Shown here piece after piece: positions 24,516 through 33,475 of a stretch of DNA of 64,000 nt. The position numbers and the translations under genes were made by a program. Each line of letters begins with the position of its first letter. The first letter of the stretch is position 1. Source of the stretch: a bacterium (lineage in GTDB: Bacteria > Acidobacteriota > Polarisedimenticolia > Polarisedimenticolales > Polarisedimenticolaceae). Below the pieces are notes generated by a model, which was not told the DNA's origin, ran no database searches, and was given only the letters and a program-made list of their open reading frames with translations. The stretch lies in assembly GCA_024226515.1 (NCBI GenBank), contig JAAELQ010000265.1:1-64000 (forward strand), in the 5' to 3' direction.

Positions 24516-26201
24516 TCAGTCGGTGCGGTGATCGTGGATGATCTCGTTGACGGCGTGATGGCAGTGGAAGTCCGCGCACGAGCTCAGATCCCCGGCGTAG
24601 TTGAGGTGGTCGTGCGCCTCGAACGGGTCGTGACAGCCGGTGCACACGAGCCAGCGCGCGTTGTCCTCGACCTCGGGCGTGGGGTTCAGGTGGCACACCC
24701 CGCACTTCCTGCGTGACTCGGTGTACCGCTCGGCCAGCCAGTGGATGCGGTGGATCCGATACGGGAGGAGGTTGTTGGTCTCGAAACCGAGCGGCAGGTG
24801 ACACGATGTGCAGGTGTCCGTGTCGCCGTTGTAGTGCAGCATGCGCGACAGGTCGAAGATCCCCTCGTGACAGCTCTCGCAGTTGCCGACGAGCGGCTCG
24901 ACGGCCTCGTCCAGCGGAAGCGCGGGATCGCCGACCTCGACCGAAACGACGGTCGTCGCGAGCGACTCCTGACCGAGAAAGACGCGCCGGGCCTTGATCG
25001 CGAAGTCGTATCTTCCCGGTAGGGCGTCCGGCGGAATCTCGAACTCGACGGTGTCCGAGACGGGCGTCGACCAGACGCCCGGCCCGCCGAAGACGACCGG
25101 CGCCGGCGGGACGATCTGCCACTGGTTCGAGTAGCCGTGCTCCTCGGTCTCGGCGCCGACCTGGACGTCTTGCTCGAGGAACGCGGACAGCGGGATCGCC
25201 TCGTGCGTCTGGCGCACGCGGTGCGAGGGTCCGGCGAAGGACGCGAGCAGGACGCCCTCGCGGTTCTTGTCGCGGTAGTACACGATCGCCGGGAAGAAGT
25301 TGTAGTACTGCAGGCCCGAGGCAATCTGTCCCGAGACGAAGTCGGCGTACGTCGGCAGCGAGCCCGCCTCGTGCAACGCGGAGCCCTGCCCGTCCGTGAA
25401 CGTCAGGCGAAACCCGACCGTCTCGCCCGGCACGTGGTACGCGCCGTTGGCCGGCGGCGAGGGGTCGACGAGGATGTCGAAGCCGTAGTCCCACGCGGCC
25501 TGGGTCACGGGCTGCAGCGGTACGTTTAAGACGTGGCCCGGCATCTGGTTCCACATGACCTCGAGCCGGTCGGCGCCTCGCGGAATGACGAACGTGCGGT
25601 CGCCGGGAACGCCGTTGCGGAACTGCGCCCAGCTCTCGGCGGAGTAGTGGGCGTCGAACGGGTTCGCCCACTGGAGGATGTCGTGGCCGAAGGCCAGCGT
25701 CGCGAACCTGCGCGTGGCGAACGCCTCGCTGGCCGGCGCGGGCCACTCGGGCGTCGATTCGATCTCGACCCGGTCCGACAGGGCGCGCCCGGCGGCGTCC
25801 CTGACAACCACCGTGAACTGGTGCGTGCCGCCCATCCAGCCCGCCTTGTAGAAGAACTGCTCCAGTTCCCACGTGCCGTCCGGGTTCGGCAGGAAGTCGC
25901 GACGTTCCAGCTCAAGGCCGGTCCAGTCGAGACGGCGGAACGCGGACTGCTCGCGGAGCTTCTTCACCGCGCTGCCGGCTCCACCCTCGAAGACCGCCGT
26001 GCGCAGAGTCATGCTGTCGACGAAGAACGTCTCTCCCGCGGCCACCGGGATCGGCGCGTGGACGCCGGCCACGAACTCCAGATCCAGCCCCACGGGCGGC
26101 CTGTCGCCGGAAGGCGCTCTCGATTCACTCGATCGCTGCGCGGCGCCGAGCCCGAGACCCAGCATGAGGAGCGCGGCGGCAAACGACAGTAGACGCTTCA
26201 T
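24516..26201 (-). CDS. Exported multiheme c-type cytochrome with four CxxCH and one CX4CH motif
   Basis: A 561-residue exported protein with a signal peptide (MKRLLSFAAALLMLGLGLG). About 400 residues of beta-rich sequence with Ig-like character precede a compact heme domain. Heme motifs are CESCH (441), CTSCH (464), CGVCH (500), CTGCH (520) and a wider CADFHCH (542-548), a CX4CH of the kind that binds heme in cytochrome c3. Many free histidines (HRIH, EAHDH, HDH at the end) can act as distal ligands. A periplasmic or surface electron-transfer role is likely. The partner is not apparent, since no oxidase or dehydrogenase genes flank it. Confidence 0.82.
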   Translation of the reverse strand: MKRLLSFAAALLMLGLGLGAAQRSSESRAPSGDRPPVGLDLEFVAGVHAPIPVAAGETFFVDSMTLRTAVFEGGAGSAVKKLREQSAFRRLDWTGLELERRDFLPNPDGTWELEQFFYKAGWMGGTHQFTVVVRDAAGRALSDRVEIESTPEWPAPASEAFATRRFATLAFGHDILQWANPFDAHYSAESWAQFRNGVPGDRTFVIPRGADRLEVMWNQMPGHVLNVPLQPVTQAAWDYGFDILVDPSPPANGAYHVPGETVGFRLTFTDGQGSALHEAGSLPTYADFVSGQIASGLQYYNFFPAIVYYRDKNREGVLLASFAGPSHRVRQTHEAIPLSAFLEQDVQVGAETEEHGYSNQWQIVPPAPVVFGGPGVWSTPVSDTVEFEIPPDALPGRYDFAIKARRVFLGQESLATTVVSVEVGDPALPLDEAVEPLVGNCESCHEGIFDLSRMLHYNGDTDTCTSCHLPLGFETNNLLPYRIHRIHWLAERYTESRRKCGVCHLNPTPEVEDNARWLVCTGCHDPFEAHDHLNYAGDLSSCADFHCHHAVNEIIHDHRTD

Positions 26202-26217
26202 CAGTTTCGACTCCCTC

Positions 26218-26238
26218 GGCCCCGCACGTTACGGGGCC
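26218..26238. promoter_or_regulatory. GC hairpin in the cytochrome leader
   Basis: GGCCCCG and CGGGGCC form a perfect 7-bp stem around a 7-base loop. It lies 17 bp before the cytochrome start, so it would be in that gene's 5' leader. Read on the plus strand it is followed by a T-rich stretch (TTCCTTATTT) and could stop transcription towards the MFS gene. Confidence 0.4.
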
Positions 26239-26245
26239 TTCCTTA

Positions 26246-26291
26246 TTTACGCCAATTGGCTCCGCCCGTCAGCCGAATCACCTGGCGTAAA
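26246..26291. promoter_or_regulatory. Inverted repeat just before the MFS start
   Basis: TTTACGCCA (26246-26254) and TGGCGTAAA (26283-26291) are perfect 9-bp arms 28 bp apart. They end eight bases before the MFS start codon, which has no clear Shine-Dalgarno. The repeat may be an operator for an unidentified regulator or an RNA stem covering the start. Confidence 0.4.
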
Positions 26292-26299
26292 CTGCCTCG

Positions 26300-27529
26300 A
26301 TGCAGTCCGGCACCTGGCAGCGCAACCTGAGAGTCCTCGCCGCCGGTCAGCTGGTGACGATCTCGGCCATGGGCATCGTCATCCCGTTGATTCCATTTAT
26401 CTTGCGCGATCTGGGGATGACCGATCGCGGCACGCTCGAGCGCTGGTCCGGCCTCGTCTTCTCCGGACCCTTCCTGGCGGCGGCGCTGATGTCGCCCGTG
26501 TGGGGCTGGGTCGGCGACCGTTACGGGCACAAGAAGATGGTCGTCCGCGCGCTCGTCGGTCTGACGCTCGTCAACCTGTTGCTCGTGTTCGTACAGTCGC
26601 CGGGGCAGTTCTTCGCGATCCGCTTCACCCAGGGGCTGGTGACCGGCTTCGTCCCCGCCGCGCTGGCCATCACGTCGGCCTCGACGCCGCGGGACGAGCT
26701 GCCGGGTGCGATGGGGCGGCTGGCCGCGTCGGCGTCGGCGGGGCGGTTGATCGGTCCCGCGATCGGTGGGTTGCTGGCGGCCATGTTGAGCTTCCGGCAG
26801 CTGTTCCTGCTCGTCGGCGTGATGATCGCCGCGGTGACGGTCGCCACGGCGATCTCGCTCGAAGAGCCGCGCCGATCGCGCTCGTCGGCTGCGGCGTCCT
26901 TTGCCGCGCCCATGCGCCTCGCGCTGGCCGAGCCGAGTCTGCGTCTGGCGTTGCCGGGGTTGATGGCGGCGATGGTCGGCATCAGCATGACCATGCCGAT
27001 CTTCCCGCTCTACGTCGAGCAACTCTGCTCGGAGACGACCGACCCGCGAGCCGTCACGGGGGTCGGCTTCGCGGTCGTGGCGGGCTTCACCATGCTGGGC
27101 TCCGCGGCGCTCGGCCGTGTCTCGGACCGGCTGGGGTTGAAGACGATCCTCGTGGGCTCGCTGCTGCTGGCCGCGGCCGCGCTGGTCCTGCACCCGCACG
27201 TCACGGGAATACCGTCCATGCTGATGCTGCGCGCGTTGCTCGGGCTCGCGGCGGCGGGGATCGGACCGGTGCTGCACGCGATGATCAGCCGCACGGCGCC
27301 GGACGGCATGCGCGGCGGCGTCACGGGTCTGGCCAACTCGGCCACGATCCTGGGCTTCTTCGTGGGCCCGGTCGCCGGCGGTTTGCTGGCCGGTCGATTC
27401 GGCGTGGACGGAGTGTTCCGCATCGCGGCGCTCTCCTCGGTGATCTGCGGCGTTGCGGCTGCGATCGCGGCGCGCCGCGTGGGCCGCGACCGCGAGGTCG
27501 TCTCGGTACCGGGAGAGGTTCCGCGGTAG
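26300..27529 (+). CDS. MFS transporter, MdtG/TetA-like drug efflux type
   Basis: A 409-residue inner-membrane protein with about 12 hydrophobic helices. The MFS motif between helices 2 and 3 reads GWVGDRYGHKKMV, close to the antiporter consensus GxxxDRxGRR. A second-half copy, GRVSDRLGLKTIL, is also present. The motif GRLIGPAIGG in helix 5 fits the drug:proton antiporter motif C. A short loop (EEPRRSRSS) divides the two halves. It likely exports small toxic compounds; the substrate is not known. Start ATG 26300 has no obvious Shine-Dalgarno. Confidence 0.85.
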   Translation: MQSGTWQRNLRVLAAGQLVTISAMGIVIPLIPFILRDLGMTDRGTLERWSGLVFSGPFLAAALMSPVWGWVGDRYGHKKMVVRALVGLTLVNLLLVFVQSPGQFFAIRFTQGLVTGFVPAALAITSASTPRDELPGAMGRLAASASAGRLIGPAIGGLLAAMLSFRQLFLLVGVMIAAVTVATAISLEEPRRSRSSAAASFAAPMRLALAEPSLRLALPGLMAAMVGISMTMPIFPLYVEQLCSETTDPRAVTGVGFAVVAGFTMLGSAALGRVSDRLGLKTILVGSLLLAAAALVLHPHVTGIPSMLMLRALLGLAAAGIGPVLHAMISRTAPDGMRGGVTGLANSATILGFFVGPVAGGLLAGRFGVDGVFRIAALSSVICGVAAAIAARRVGRDREVVSVPGEVPR

Positions 27530-27608
27530 CGAGTTGAACTCGCCAACGAGGCCAGGTACGTTGCGCGGTCCGGGTCCGCGAGATGACGCGGCCGGCGAGG
27601 ATCCGCTG

Positions 27609-28493
27609 ATGGTGACCGTACACGCTCCGCGCCTACCGCTGCTCGTCGCACTGCTGGCCGCGATCACCTGCTGGCTTGCGCCCGCCCGCGTGCTCGCCGA
27701 CGAGGGCGAGGCGGCGGATACCGGCTGGCGCAGCACGGCGGAGGTCAGCTTCGTTCAGGTGTCCGGCAACTCCGAGTCCACGACGCTGGGATTCAACGGC
27801 AGCGCCCGTCGCAAGTGGGACAAGGCGTTGCTGCAGTTGAAGCTCGGCGCGCTCGAGGTGAAGAGCACCGCGAACCTCGGCGTGGCGGTCGGCGAACCGG
27901 ACGACTTCACCGTTCCCGAGCTGACACAGACGACGGCGGAGAACTACTACGTGGTCGGCCGCTACGATCACAACATCACCGACACCCTGGTGTGGTACGT
28001 GGCGGCGGGTTGGCTGCGTAACGAGTTCGCCGGCATCAAGAATCGCTACGTGGTGAGCTGCGGTGCCGGCAACGTCTGGTTCGATTCCGAGACGTTCAGT
28101 CTCCGATCGAACTACGGCATCAGCTACACGGACCAGCGCGACCTCGTGGACCTCCCGCTGGTCAAGAGCAGCTTCGCCGGCGTGTTGCTCTCGTCGAATC
28201 TCCGGAAGAAGCTCGGCAAGGGTAAGTCCGAGTACGGCAACGACTTCGTCTTCAACTACAGCCTCGCGGACAGCGACAACTGGCGCTGGACGATGGACCA
28301 GTGGGCCACGACCTCCTTGACCGAGAAGCTCGCACTGAAGGTCGCGCTGAAGTGGTCGTTCAACAACGTGCCGGCGCTCGAGGAGTTGACCCTGCTGGAG
28401 GGCGATCCGCCGGAGGATCTGGGGAACAAGGTGACCGCCTCGCTGGACGAGCTCGATACGATCTTCAGTGTGGCGCTGGTCCTGACCTTCTGA
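27609..28493 (+). CDS. DUF481 outer-membrane beta-barrel protein
   Basis: 294 residues with a signal peptide (LLVALLAAITCWLAPARVLA). The mature start EVSFVQVSGNSESTTLGFNG is the DUF481 signature, found in the YdiY-type salt-induced outer-membrane proteins. Alternating hydrophobic strands run to the last residues VALVLTF, and the terminal Phe fits Bam-dependent insertion. Start chosen at ATG 27609 with GAGGA seven bases upstream; the frame is open earlier but without signal. Its role is unknown; it probably folds as a 12- to 14-strand barrel. Confidence 0.8.
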   Translation: MVTVHAPRLPLLVALLAAITCWLAPARVLADEGEAADTGWRSTAEVSFVQVSGNSESTTLGFNGSARRKWDKALLQLKLGALEVKSTANLGVAVGEPDDFTVPELTQTTAENYYVVGRYDHNITDTLVWYVAAGWLRNEFAGIKNRYVVSCGAGNVWFDSETFSLRSNYGISYTDQRDLVDLPLVKSSFAGVLLSSNLRKKLGKGKSEYGNDFVFNYSLADSDNWRWTMDQWATTSLTEKLALKVALKWSFNNVPALEELTLLEGDPPEDLGNKVTASLDELDTIFSVALVLTF

Positions 28494-28608
28494 CCCATGC
28501 GGTCCACCAGGAGTTGGCGCGGACCGATCGCCCCCGCATAATACGCTCGATGTGAGCGCGCACGGCGGCCTGCAGCCGGGCGCCATCGAAACGGAGCATA
28601 CTGCGATC

Positions 28609-30474
28609 ATGAACAGAACCACCTCGTCGCTCGTCCTTGCCCTGTTGCTGTGCCTGCTGTCCGTGGACGTCACGCCGGCCTGCACGAACTTCCTCATCAC
28701 GCGCGGCGCCACCGTCGACGGCTCGACGATGATCACGTATGCGGCGGATGCGCACGTGCTGTACGGCGAGCTGTACTTCACGCCCGCCGGACGCCACGCG
28801 CCGGGAACGCTGCTCGACGTCTACGAGTGGGACACCGGCAAGCGCCTGGGGCAGATCGCCCAGGCGCCGGAGACCTACACCGTCGTCGGCAACATGAACG
28901 AGCACCAGGTGTCGATCGGCGAGACGACCTGGGGCGGCAGGTCCGAGCTGCACGATCCGGAGGCGCTGGTCGACTACGGCAGCCTGATGTACATCGCGCT
29001 GCAGCGGGCCAAGACCGCGCGCGAGGCGATCGAGATCATGACCGATCTCGTGGCCGAGTACGGTTACTACAGCAGCGGCGAGTCGTTCTCCATCGCGGAC
29101 CCCGAGGAGGTCTGGCTGCTGGAACTGATCGGCAAGGGGCCCGACAACAAGGGCGCCGTGTGGGTCGCGCGCAAGGTGCCGGACGGCTACATCACGGCCC
29201 ACGCCAACGCGCCGCGCATCCGGCAGTTTCCACAGGACGACCCAAAGAACACGATATTCGCTCCCGACGTGATCTCCTTCGCCCGCGACAAGGGCTGGTT
29301 CGACGGCTCCGACGAGGAATTCAGCTTCGCGGAGACGTACAGCCCGGACGACTTCGGCGCGGTGCGTTTCTGCGACTCGCGCGTGTGGTGCATGTACAAC
29401 CGCGCGCGGCCCTCGGACAAGATCCCGGCGGACTGGGTGCTGGGCCAGGACGGCGCCGAACCGTTGCCGTTGTGGATCAAGCCGGACAAGAAGCTGACCG
29501 TGGGCGACGTGGCGGGCTTCATGCGCGACCACTTCGAGGGCACGGAGCTGGACATGACCAAGGACATCGGCGCGGGACCCTACGAGGTGCCGTACCGCTG
29601 GCGACCGCTGACCTGGGACACGGGTGACGAGGAGAAGAAGTTCTTCAACGAGCGCGCGACCTCGACGCAGCAGACCGGCTTCTCGTTCGTCGCACAGGCG
29701 CGCTCGTGGCTGCCGGACCCGATCGGCGGCGTGCTGTGGTTCGGCGTCGACGACACGTTCAGCACGGTCTATTTCCCGGTGTACTGCGGCGTCACCGAGG
29801 TGCCCTACAACTTCCGCGTGGGGACGGGGTCGTTCGACGAGTTCAACTGGGACTCGGCGTTCTGGGTCTTCAACTGGGTCTCGAACTACGCGTACTCGCG
29901 CTACAGCGAGATGATCCAGGACATCCAGGTCGTCCAGCGCGAGCTCGAGAGCGGGTTTCTCGCGGACCAGGACGGGATCGACGCCGCGGCCCAGGTTCTG
30001 TACGAGCAGTCGCCGCGGCTGGCGCGAGACTACCTGACGGCCTACACGAACGAGACCGCCGCGACCGTGCACGAGCGCTGGAAGAAGCTCGGAGAGTTCC
30101 TGCTGTGGCGTTATCTCGACGGCAACCTGAAGGACGAGCACGGCACCGTGACGCACCCGGGCTACCCGAAGTCGTGGTACGAGAAGGTGGCCGCGACCAC
30201 GGGCGAGCACCTCGCGATGCGCAAGCTCGAGGCCGAGCAGCGGCGCTCGGATGCCGAGGAGCAGGCCGACAGGGAGCAGGCCGCCCGTCTATCCGAGAGC
30301 ATCCTCGCCTTGCTGAAGGTGCGCGGCATCGACCTCGACAAGGAGACGCGCGGCAAGATCGAGGACGCGGACGATCCGGCTCAACTCGAGGTGTGGCTCG
30401 TCAACGCGGCGACGGCCGAGACGGCCGACGAGGTGACCGCCGGAGAGCCGGTAGGGGATACGGGCGGACACTGA
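28609..30474 (+). CDS. Exported C69-family dipeptidase (PepD-like)
   Basis: A 621-residue N-terminal-nucleophile hydrolase. After the signal peptide, ACTNFLITRGATVDGS places Cys25 as the residue that becomes the N-terminal catalytic Cys of peptidase family C69. Other family marks are GNMNEHQVSIGETTWGG and GGVLWFGVDDTFSTVYFPVY. A charged helical tail (EAEQRRSDAEEQADREQAAR) and a further segment follow the catalytic domain. It should degrade dipeptides in the periplasm or outside. Start ATG 28609 was chosen because the upstream frame lacks a signal. The convergent M48-like gene lies 28 bp beyond its stop. Confidence 0.87.
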   Translation: MNRTTSSLVLALLLCLLSVDVTPACTNFLITRGATVDGSTMITYAADAHVLYGELYFTPAGRHAPGTLLDVYEWDTGKRLGQIAQAPETYTVVGNMNEHQVSIGETTWGGRSELHDPEALVDYGSLMYIALQRAKTAREAIEIMTDLVAEYGYYSSGESFSIADPEEVWLLELIGKGPDNKGAVWVARKVPDGYITAHANAPRIRQFPQDDPKNTIFAPDVISFARDKGWFDGSDEEFSFAETYSPDDFGAVRFCDSRVWCMYNRARPSDKIPADWVLGQDGAEPLPLWIKPDKKLTVGDVAGFMRDHFEGTELDMTKDIGAGPYEVPYRWRPLTWDTGDEEKKFFNERATSTQQTGFSFVAQARSWLPDPIGGVLWFGVDDTFSTVYFPVYCGVTEVPYNFRVGTGSFDEFNWDSAFWVFNWVSNYAYSRYSEMIQDIQVVQRELESGFLADQDGIDAAAQVLYEQSPRLARDYLTAYTNETAATVHERWKKLGEFLLWRYLDGNLKDEHGTVTHPGYPKSWYEKVAATTGEHLAMRKLEAEQRRSDAEEQADREQAARLSESILALLKVRGIDLDKETRGKIEDADDPAQLEVWLVNAATAETADEVTAGEPVGDTGGH

Positions 30475-30476
30475 CC

Positions 30477-30496
30477 CGCGGCGGTCCGACGCCGCG
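30477..30496. terminator. Hairpin between convergent genes
   Basis: CGCGGCG and CGCCGCG form a 7-bp GC stem with a 6-base loop in the 28-bp gap between the dipeptidase and the M48-like gene. No T-run follows on either side, so it would be a weak or factor-assisted terminator. Confidence 0.45.
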
Positions 30497-30502
30497 CGAA
30501 AC

Positions 30503-31312
30503 TCAGCGGTCGATACGCAGGCCCAGGCCGTACTGATAGTCCGCCTTCCCGTAGGTCTTGACGGCCTTGGGCAGCGCCTCGTCGGCTGCTCGCTTGCGTT
30601 TGTTCGAGCTCGGGTGGGTCGACAGAACGGTCAGGCGTCCTGTGTCGCCGAACAGCTTGACGAGTCGGTCCCACGCCGCGGCTGCGGCGTTGGGGTCGTA
30701 GCCGGCCGCGGCCATCATCGACAGCGCCATGACGTCGGCCTCCATCTCGTCGTTTCGTAGAAACGGCAGCACGACGCCGTTCAGCGTTCCGGCGCCGAGA
30801 CAGCCCACGATCGTGGACCCGTACTTCTCGTGGTCGAGGCTCAGTTCGTCGGCCGTGGCCAGACCGGTCATCAGCAGCTGCTGGTCGATTCGAGTCGCGC
30901 CGTGACCGGCGACGACGTGCGCCATCAGGTGAGCCAGCACCGCGGCCAGACCCGCCTCGGTCTTCGCCGCCGGCAGCAATCCCGAGGTCAGCACGAGGTA
31001 GCCCCCGGGCAGCGCGATCGCGTCCGGCCGTTCGTCGTCGATGAGCTTGACCTGCCACTCGGTCTTGCCGTGTTTCTTGGGCAGCCCGCGTGCCACGAGT
31101 CGCTTGACCACCGTGCGGACGACGTCGGCGTGCTTGTCACTCTCGGGCTGATCCGCCAGCGAGTCGTAGACGGCCTTGCCGAAGGAGGCGGTCTGTTTGT
31201 CCGCCAGCCCCTTGCCGGCCAGCGCGGGTGAGCCGATCAGGCAGGCCACGATGCAGAAGGCGACGGTGAGAGTCAGGTAGGTGAGACGGCGGGACGGATT
31301 TGCAGGCGCCAC
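30503..31312 (-). CDS. M48-family metalloprotease homologue lacking the catalytic Glu
   Basis: 269 residues starting at GTG 31312, which has GGAGGA at the proper distance; the frame stays open to 31417 without a ribosome site. A hydrophobic N-terminal segment (LTYLTLTVAFCIVACLIG) exports or anchors it. The family shape is clear: DAIALPGGYLVLTSGLL, then the zinc helix, then NDEMEADVMALSMMAAAGYDP with the third ligand Glu, then LSTHPSSNKR. The zinc helix reads AHLMAHVVAGHG, so the HExxH motif is HLMAH (128-132). Both His remain, but the catalytic Glu is Leu (codon CTG). It may bind zinc without cleaving, like other inactive M48 relatives, and could act as a chaperone or regulator. Confidence 0.82.
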   Translation of the reverse strand: MAPANPSRRLTYLTLTVAFCIVACLIGSPALAGKGLADKQTASFGKAVYDSLADQPESDKHADVVRTVVKRLVARGLPKKHGKTEWQVKLIDDERPDAIALPGGYLVLTSGLLPAAKTEAGLAAVLAHLMAHVVAGHGATRIDQQLLMTGLATADELSLDHEKYGSTIVGCLGAGTLNGVVLPFLRNDEMEADVMALSMMAAAGYDPNAAAAAWDRLVKLFGDTGRLTVLSTHPSSNKRKRAADEALPKAVKTYGKADYQYGLGLRIDR

Positions 31313-31415
31313 GGTGAATCCTCCGATTGGACGTCGATGGTAGCGGCTGGCGCAGCGCTTTTCCAAGAAGCGCCGGGCCGTAACGACGGCGGCGTCGCTG
31401 TGAGACAATCGTCCC

Positions 31416-31946
31416 ATGATGAGACGAGATCACTCCGGATCTGCGTGCCTGTTGCTCCTCGTCGGCTTGTTGCTGGCGCCCGCTCACGGTGCGGAGGCGA
31501 CGTCGGAGGTGGCGGACGTCCTCGACCGGCTGCACCGTGCGGCGGCCGACGCCGACGGTGAGGCCTACTTCGATCTGTTCACGTCGGACGCGGTGTTTCT
31601 CGGCACGGCCGCCGAAGAGCGCTGGACGATCGAGGAGTTCCAGGCGTTCGCGCAGCCGTACTTCTCCGCCGGCCGCGGCTGGACCTATGTGGTGCGGCAG
31701 GGCGGGCGCAACGTCGTCGTCTCGCGCGGCGGCGATGTCGCCTGGTTCGACGAGGTGCTGGACAACGAGAAGTACGGCGAGTGCCGCGGCACCGGCGTGC
31801 TCCGGCGCATCGGCGATCGCTGGAAGATCGCGCAGTACAACCTGACCATCCCGGTTCCGAACGAGATCGCGCTCGACGTAGTCGGGATGATCCGCGCGCT
31901 GGACGACCGCGACGCGGAGTCAGGCGGCTCGGACGAGCGCCCCTGA
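31416..31946 (+). CDS. Exported SnoaL/NTF2-like protein
   Basis: 176 residues with a signal peptide (LLLLVGLLLAPAHG). The mature domain has the NTF2/SnoaL fold pattern: LDRLHRAAADADGEAYFDLFTSDAVFLGT, a central beta-sheet with WFDEVLDN, and GTGVLRRIGDRWKIAQYNLT at the end. Members of this DUF4440/SnoaL-3 group are small pocket proteins of mostly unknown use. Start at ATG 31416, directly followed by a second ATG; no clear Shine-Dalgarno. It stands alone between divergent and convergent neighbours. Confidence 0.75.
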   Translation: MMRRDHSGSACLLLLVGLLLAPAHGAEATSEVADVLDRLHRAAADADGEAYFDLFTSDAVFLGTAAEERWTIEEFQAFAQPYFSAGRGWTYVVRQGGRNVVVSRGGDVAWFDEVLDNEKYGECRGTGVLRRIGDRWKIAQYNLTIPVPNEIALDVVGMIRALDDRDAESGGSDERP

Positions 31947-31971
31947 CTCCGCAGCGCGGTCGAGTCGCTGC

Positions 31972-32270
31972 CTACGGACACACTCCCGTGTTCGGCCTCT
32001 CGACGCGGTCGCTGTTCTCTCCCAGCGAGCCCTCGGCCGTGAAGTTCTCGCCGGTGACCAGGTACCAGTGGCTCTGGCTGACGGGCGGGTTGCTGGTATC
32101 CGTCGCCTCGAGCTCGATGATGTCGTCCTGGTAGCAATCGCCGTAGTCGTCGGCTAGGCCGTCACGATCGACGTCCCCGCCTCCACCGGCCGGCATCGAG
32201 ATGCTGCGGGCGTCGCCCACAGGGCCACGCCGACGACCAGCGGCACGATGCGCGAGAAGCTCACACTCAC
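31972..32270 (-). pseudogene. Small secreted protein, broken by a frameshift
   Basis: From GTG 32270 one frame gives a clean signal peptide (SFSRIVPLVVGVALWATPAAS) and then hits TAG at 32156-32154. From about 32205 another frame continues with GGDVDRDGLADDYGDCYQDD (calcium-loop-like) and SHWYLVTGENFTAEGSLGEN to the natural end at 31972. The two halves together make a plausible exported protein of about 100 residues with the C-terminal module of its neighbours. A one- or two-base indel near 32200-32220 separates them. A sequencing error is possible. No good ribosome site was seen. Confidence 0.55.
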
Positions 32271-32291
32271 AGCATACCGCGTTCGGTGGGC

Positions 32292-33377
32292 TCAGCAGCC
32301 CGGCCCGGGGCCCATGTTGTCGCCGAACGAGCTGTTGTTCGTTCCCTGATCGCACACGTCGGGCCCTGCGCACGGAGCCGCGGCGTTCTGCGGCGCGCAG
32401 CCGCCGCCGCCGTTGCCGCGGGCCACGTTGCGGCCGTACGTATTGTCGGCGCTGGTGCTGTTGAAGAAGATCCCGTAGATGAAGTTATTGCTGGCGTTGT
32501 TGTTCTGCAGGTTGATCCGCGAGCTGCCGGAGAGCTCGATGCCGTTCAGGTAGTCGCTGACCACGTTCCGCTGAACCACTCCATCCGACATGCTGTTCAG
32601 CGAGATGGCGCCGAACTGACCATTCGTCACCGTGTTGTCCAGAACGTGGAAGTCAGAGCCCGAGAACAAGGCGATCCCTTCCGACCCTCCGGTGATCTTG
32701 TTGCCAACGATGGAAAAGGAGCGACCCGAGTTGACCCGGATCGCGGCCGCGTTGCTGGACGCCAGGATGCGGTTGTCGCGGATTAGCACGCTGTCGCTGG
32801 CGTCCTGGATCAGGATCGGCGTCTGGCCGCCGGTGCGAATCGAGTTGTTCTCGATGACGCCCGTGATCCGGCTGCCGGTGTTGTTGGCGATGTAGATCGC
32901 GCTGGAGTTGGCGCCGTTGATCTGGTTGCGGCGAATGGAGAAGTCGGCGACACGGAACAGGTACAGGCCCGCGTCGCCCTGCTGCACCTTGAGGTCCTCC
33001 AGCACGACGACGCTGGCGCTGTCGATCGTGACGCAGTTCTGCAGCGTCGGGTTGAATAGGAACCCGTTGCGGATCGTCAGGCTCGCGACGTTCGTCGCGT
33101 CGATCAGCGGAAAGTCGCCGTTCGGGAACCCGGCCAGCGAGAAGCCGTTCAGGTCGATGTCGATCTTCTCCGTCCCGGTTCCGATCAGGCGGATCACCGT
33201 CACGTTGAACGCCTGGGCCGCGATGTCGCGGGTGACGACGTACTTGCTCGACAGCGTGGTCGCGGTTCCGTCGAGCGTCACGGGCTCGAAGATCGGCACC
33301 CGGCCCTCCTCGCACACTCCCGGAAGTGCGAACAGGAAGCACAGACCGACGACCACCGGCAATCGAGCGATTCTCAT
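32292..33377 (-). CDS. Exported right-handed beta-helix protein
   Basis: 361 residues with a signal peptide (LPVVVGLCFLFALPGVC). The rest is a ladder of PbH1-type repeats rich in N, I, V and G, for example FSIRRNQINGANSSAIYIANN, DSVLIRDNRILASSNAAAIRV and FHVLDNTVTNG, typical of pectate-lyase-like or NosD-type parallel beta-helices. The C-terminal 45 residues carry four cysteines (GGGCAPQNAAAPCAGPDVC). GTGGAG before ATG 33377 supports the start. It may bind or cleave a polysaccharide; no catalytic set could be assigned. Confidence 0.82.
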   Translation of the reverse strand: MRIARLPVVVGLCFLFALPGVCEEGRVPIFEPVTLDGTATTLSSKYVVTRDIAAQAFNVTVIRLIGTGTEKIDIDLNGFSLAGFPNGDFPLIDATNVASLTIRNGFLFNPTLQNCVTIDSASVVVLEDLKVQQGDAGLYLFRVADFSIRRNQINGANSSAIYIANNTGSRITGVIENNSIRTGGQTPILIQDASDSVLIRDNRILASSNAAAIRVNSGRSFSIVGNKITGGSEGIALFSGSDFHVLDNTVTNGQFGAISLNSMSDGVVQRNVVSDYLNGIELSGSSRINLQNNNASNNFIYGIFFNSTSADNTYGRNVARGNGGGGCAPQNAAAPCAGPDVCDQGTNNSSFGDNMGPGPGC

Positions 33378-33475
33378 GGGATCTCCACGTAAGGCTGCCG
33401 CTGAATGTACACCGATTCCGGCCGGCGAGCCCGGATTCGTTACGCGATCCGGGGTGCCGCGGTACCATTGTGATC

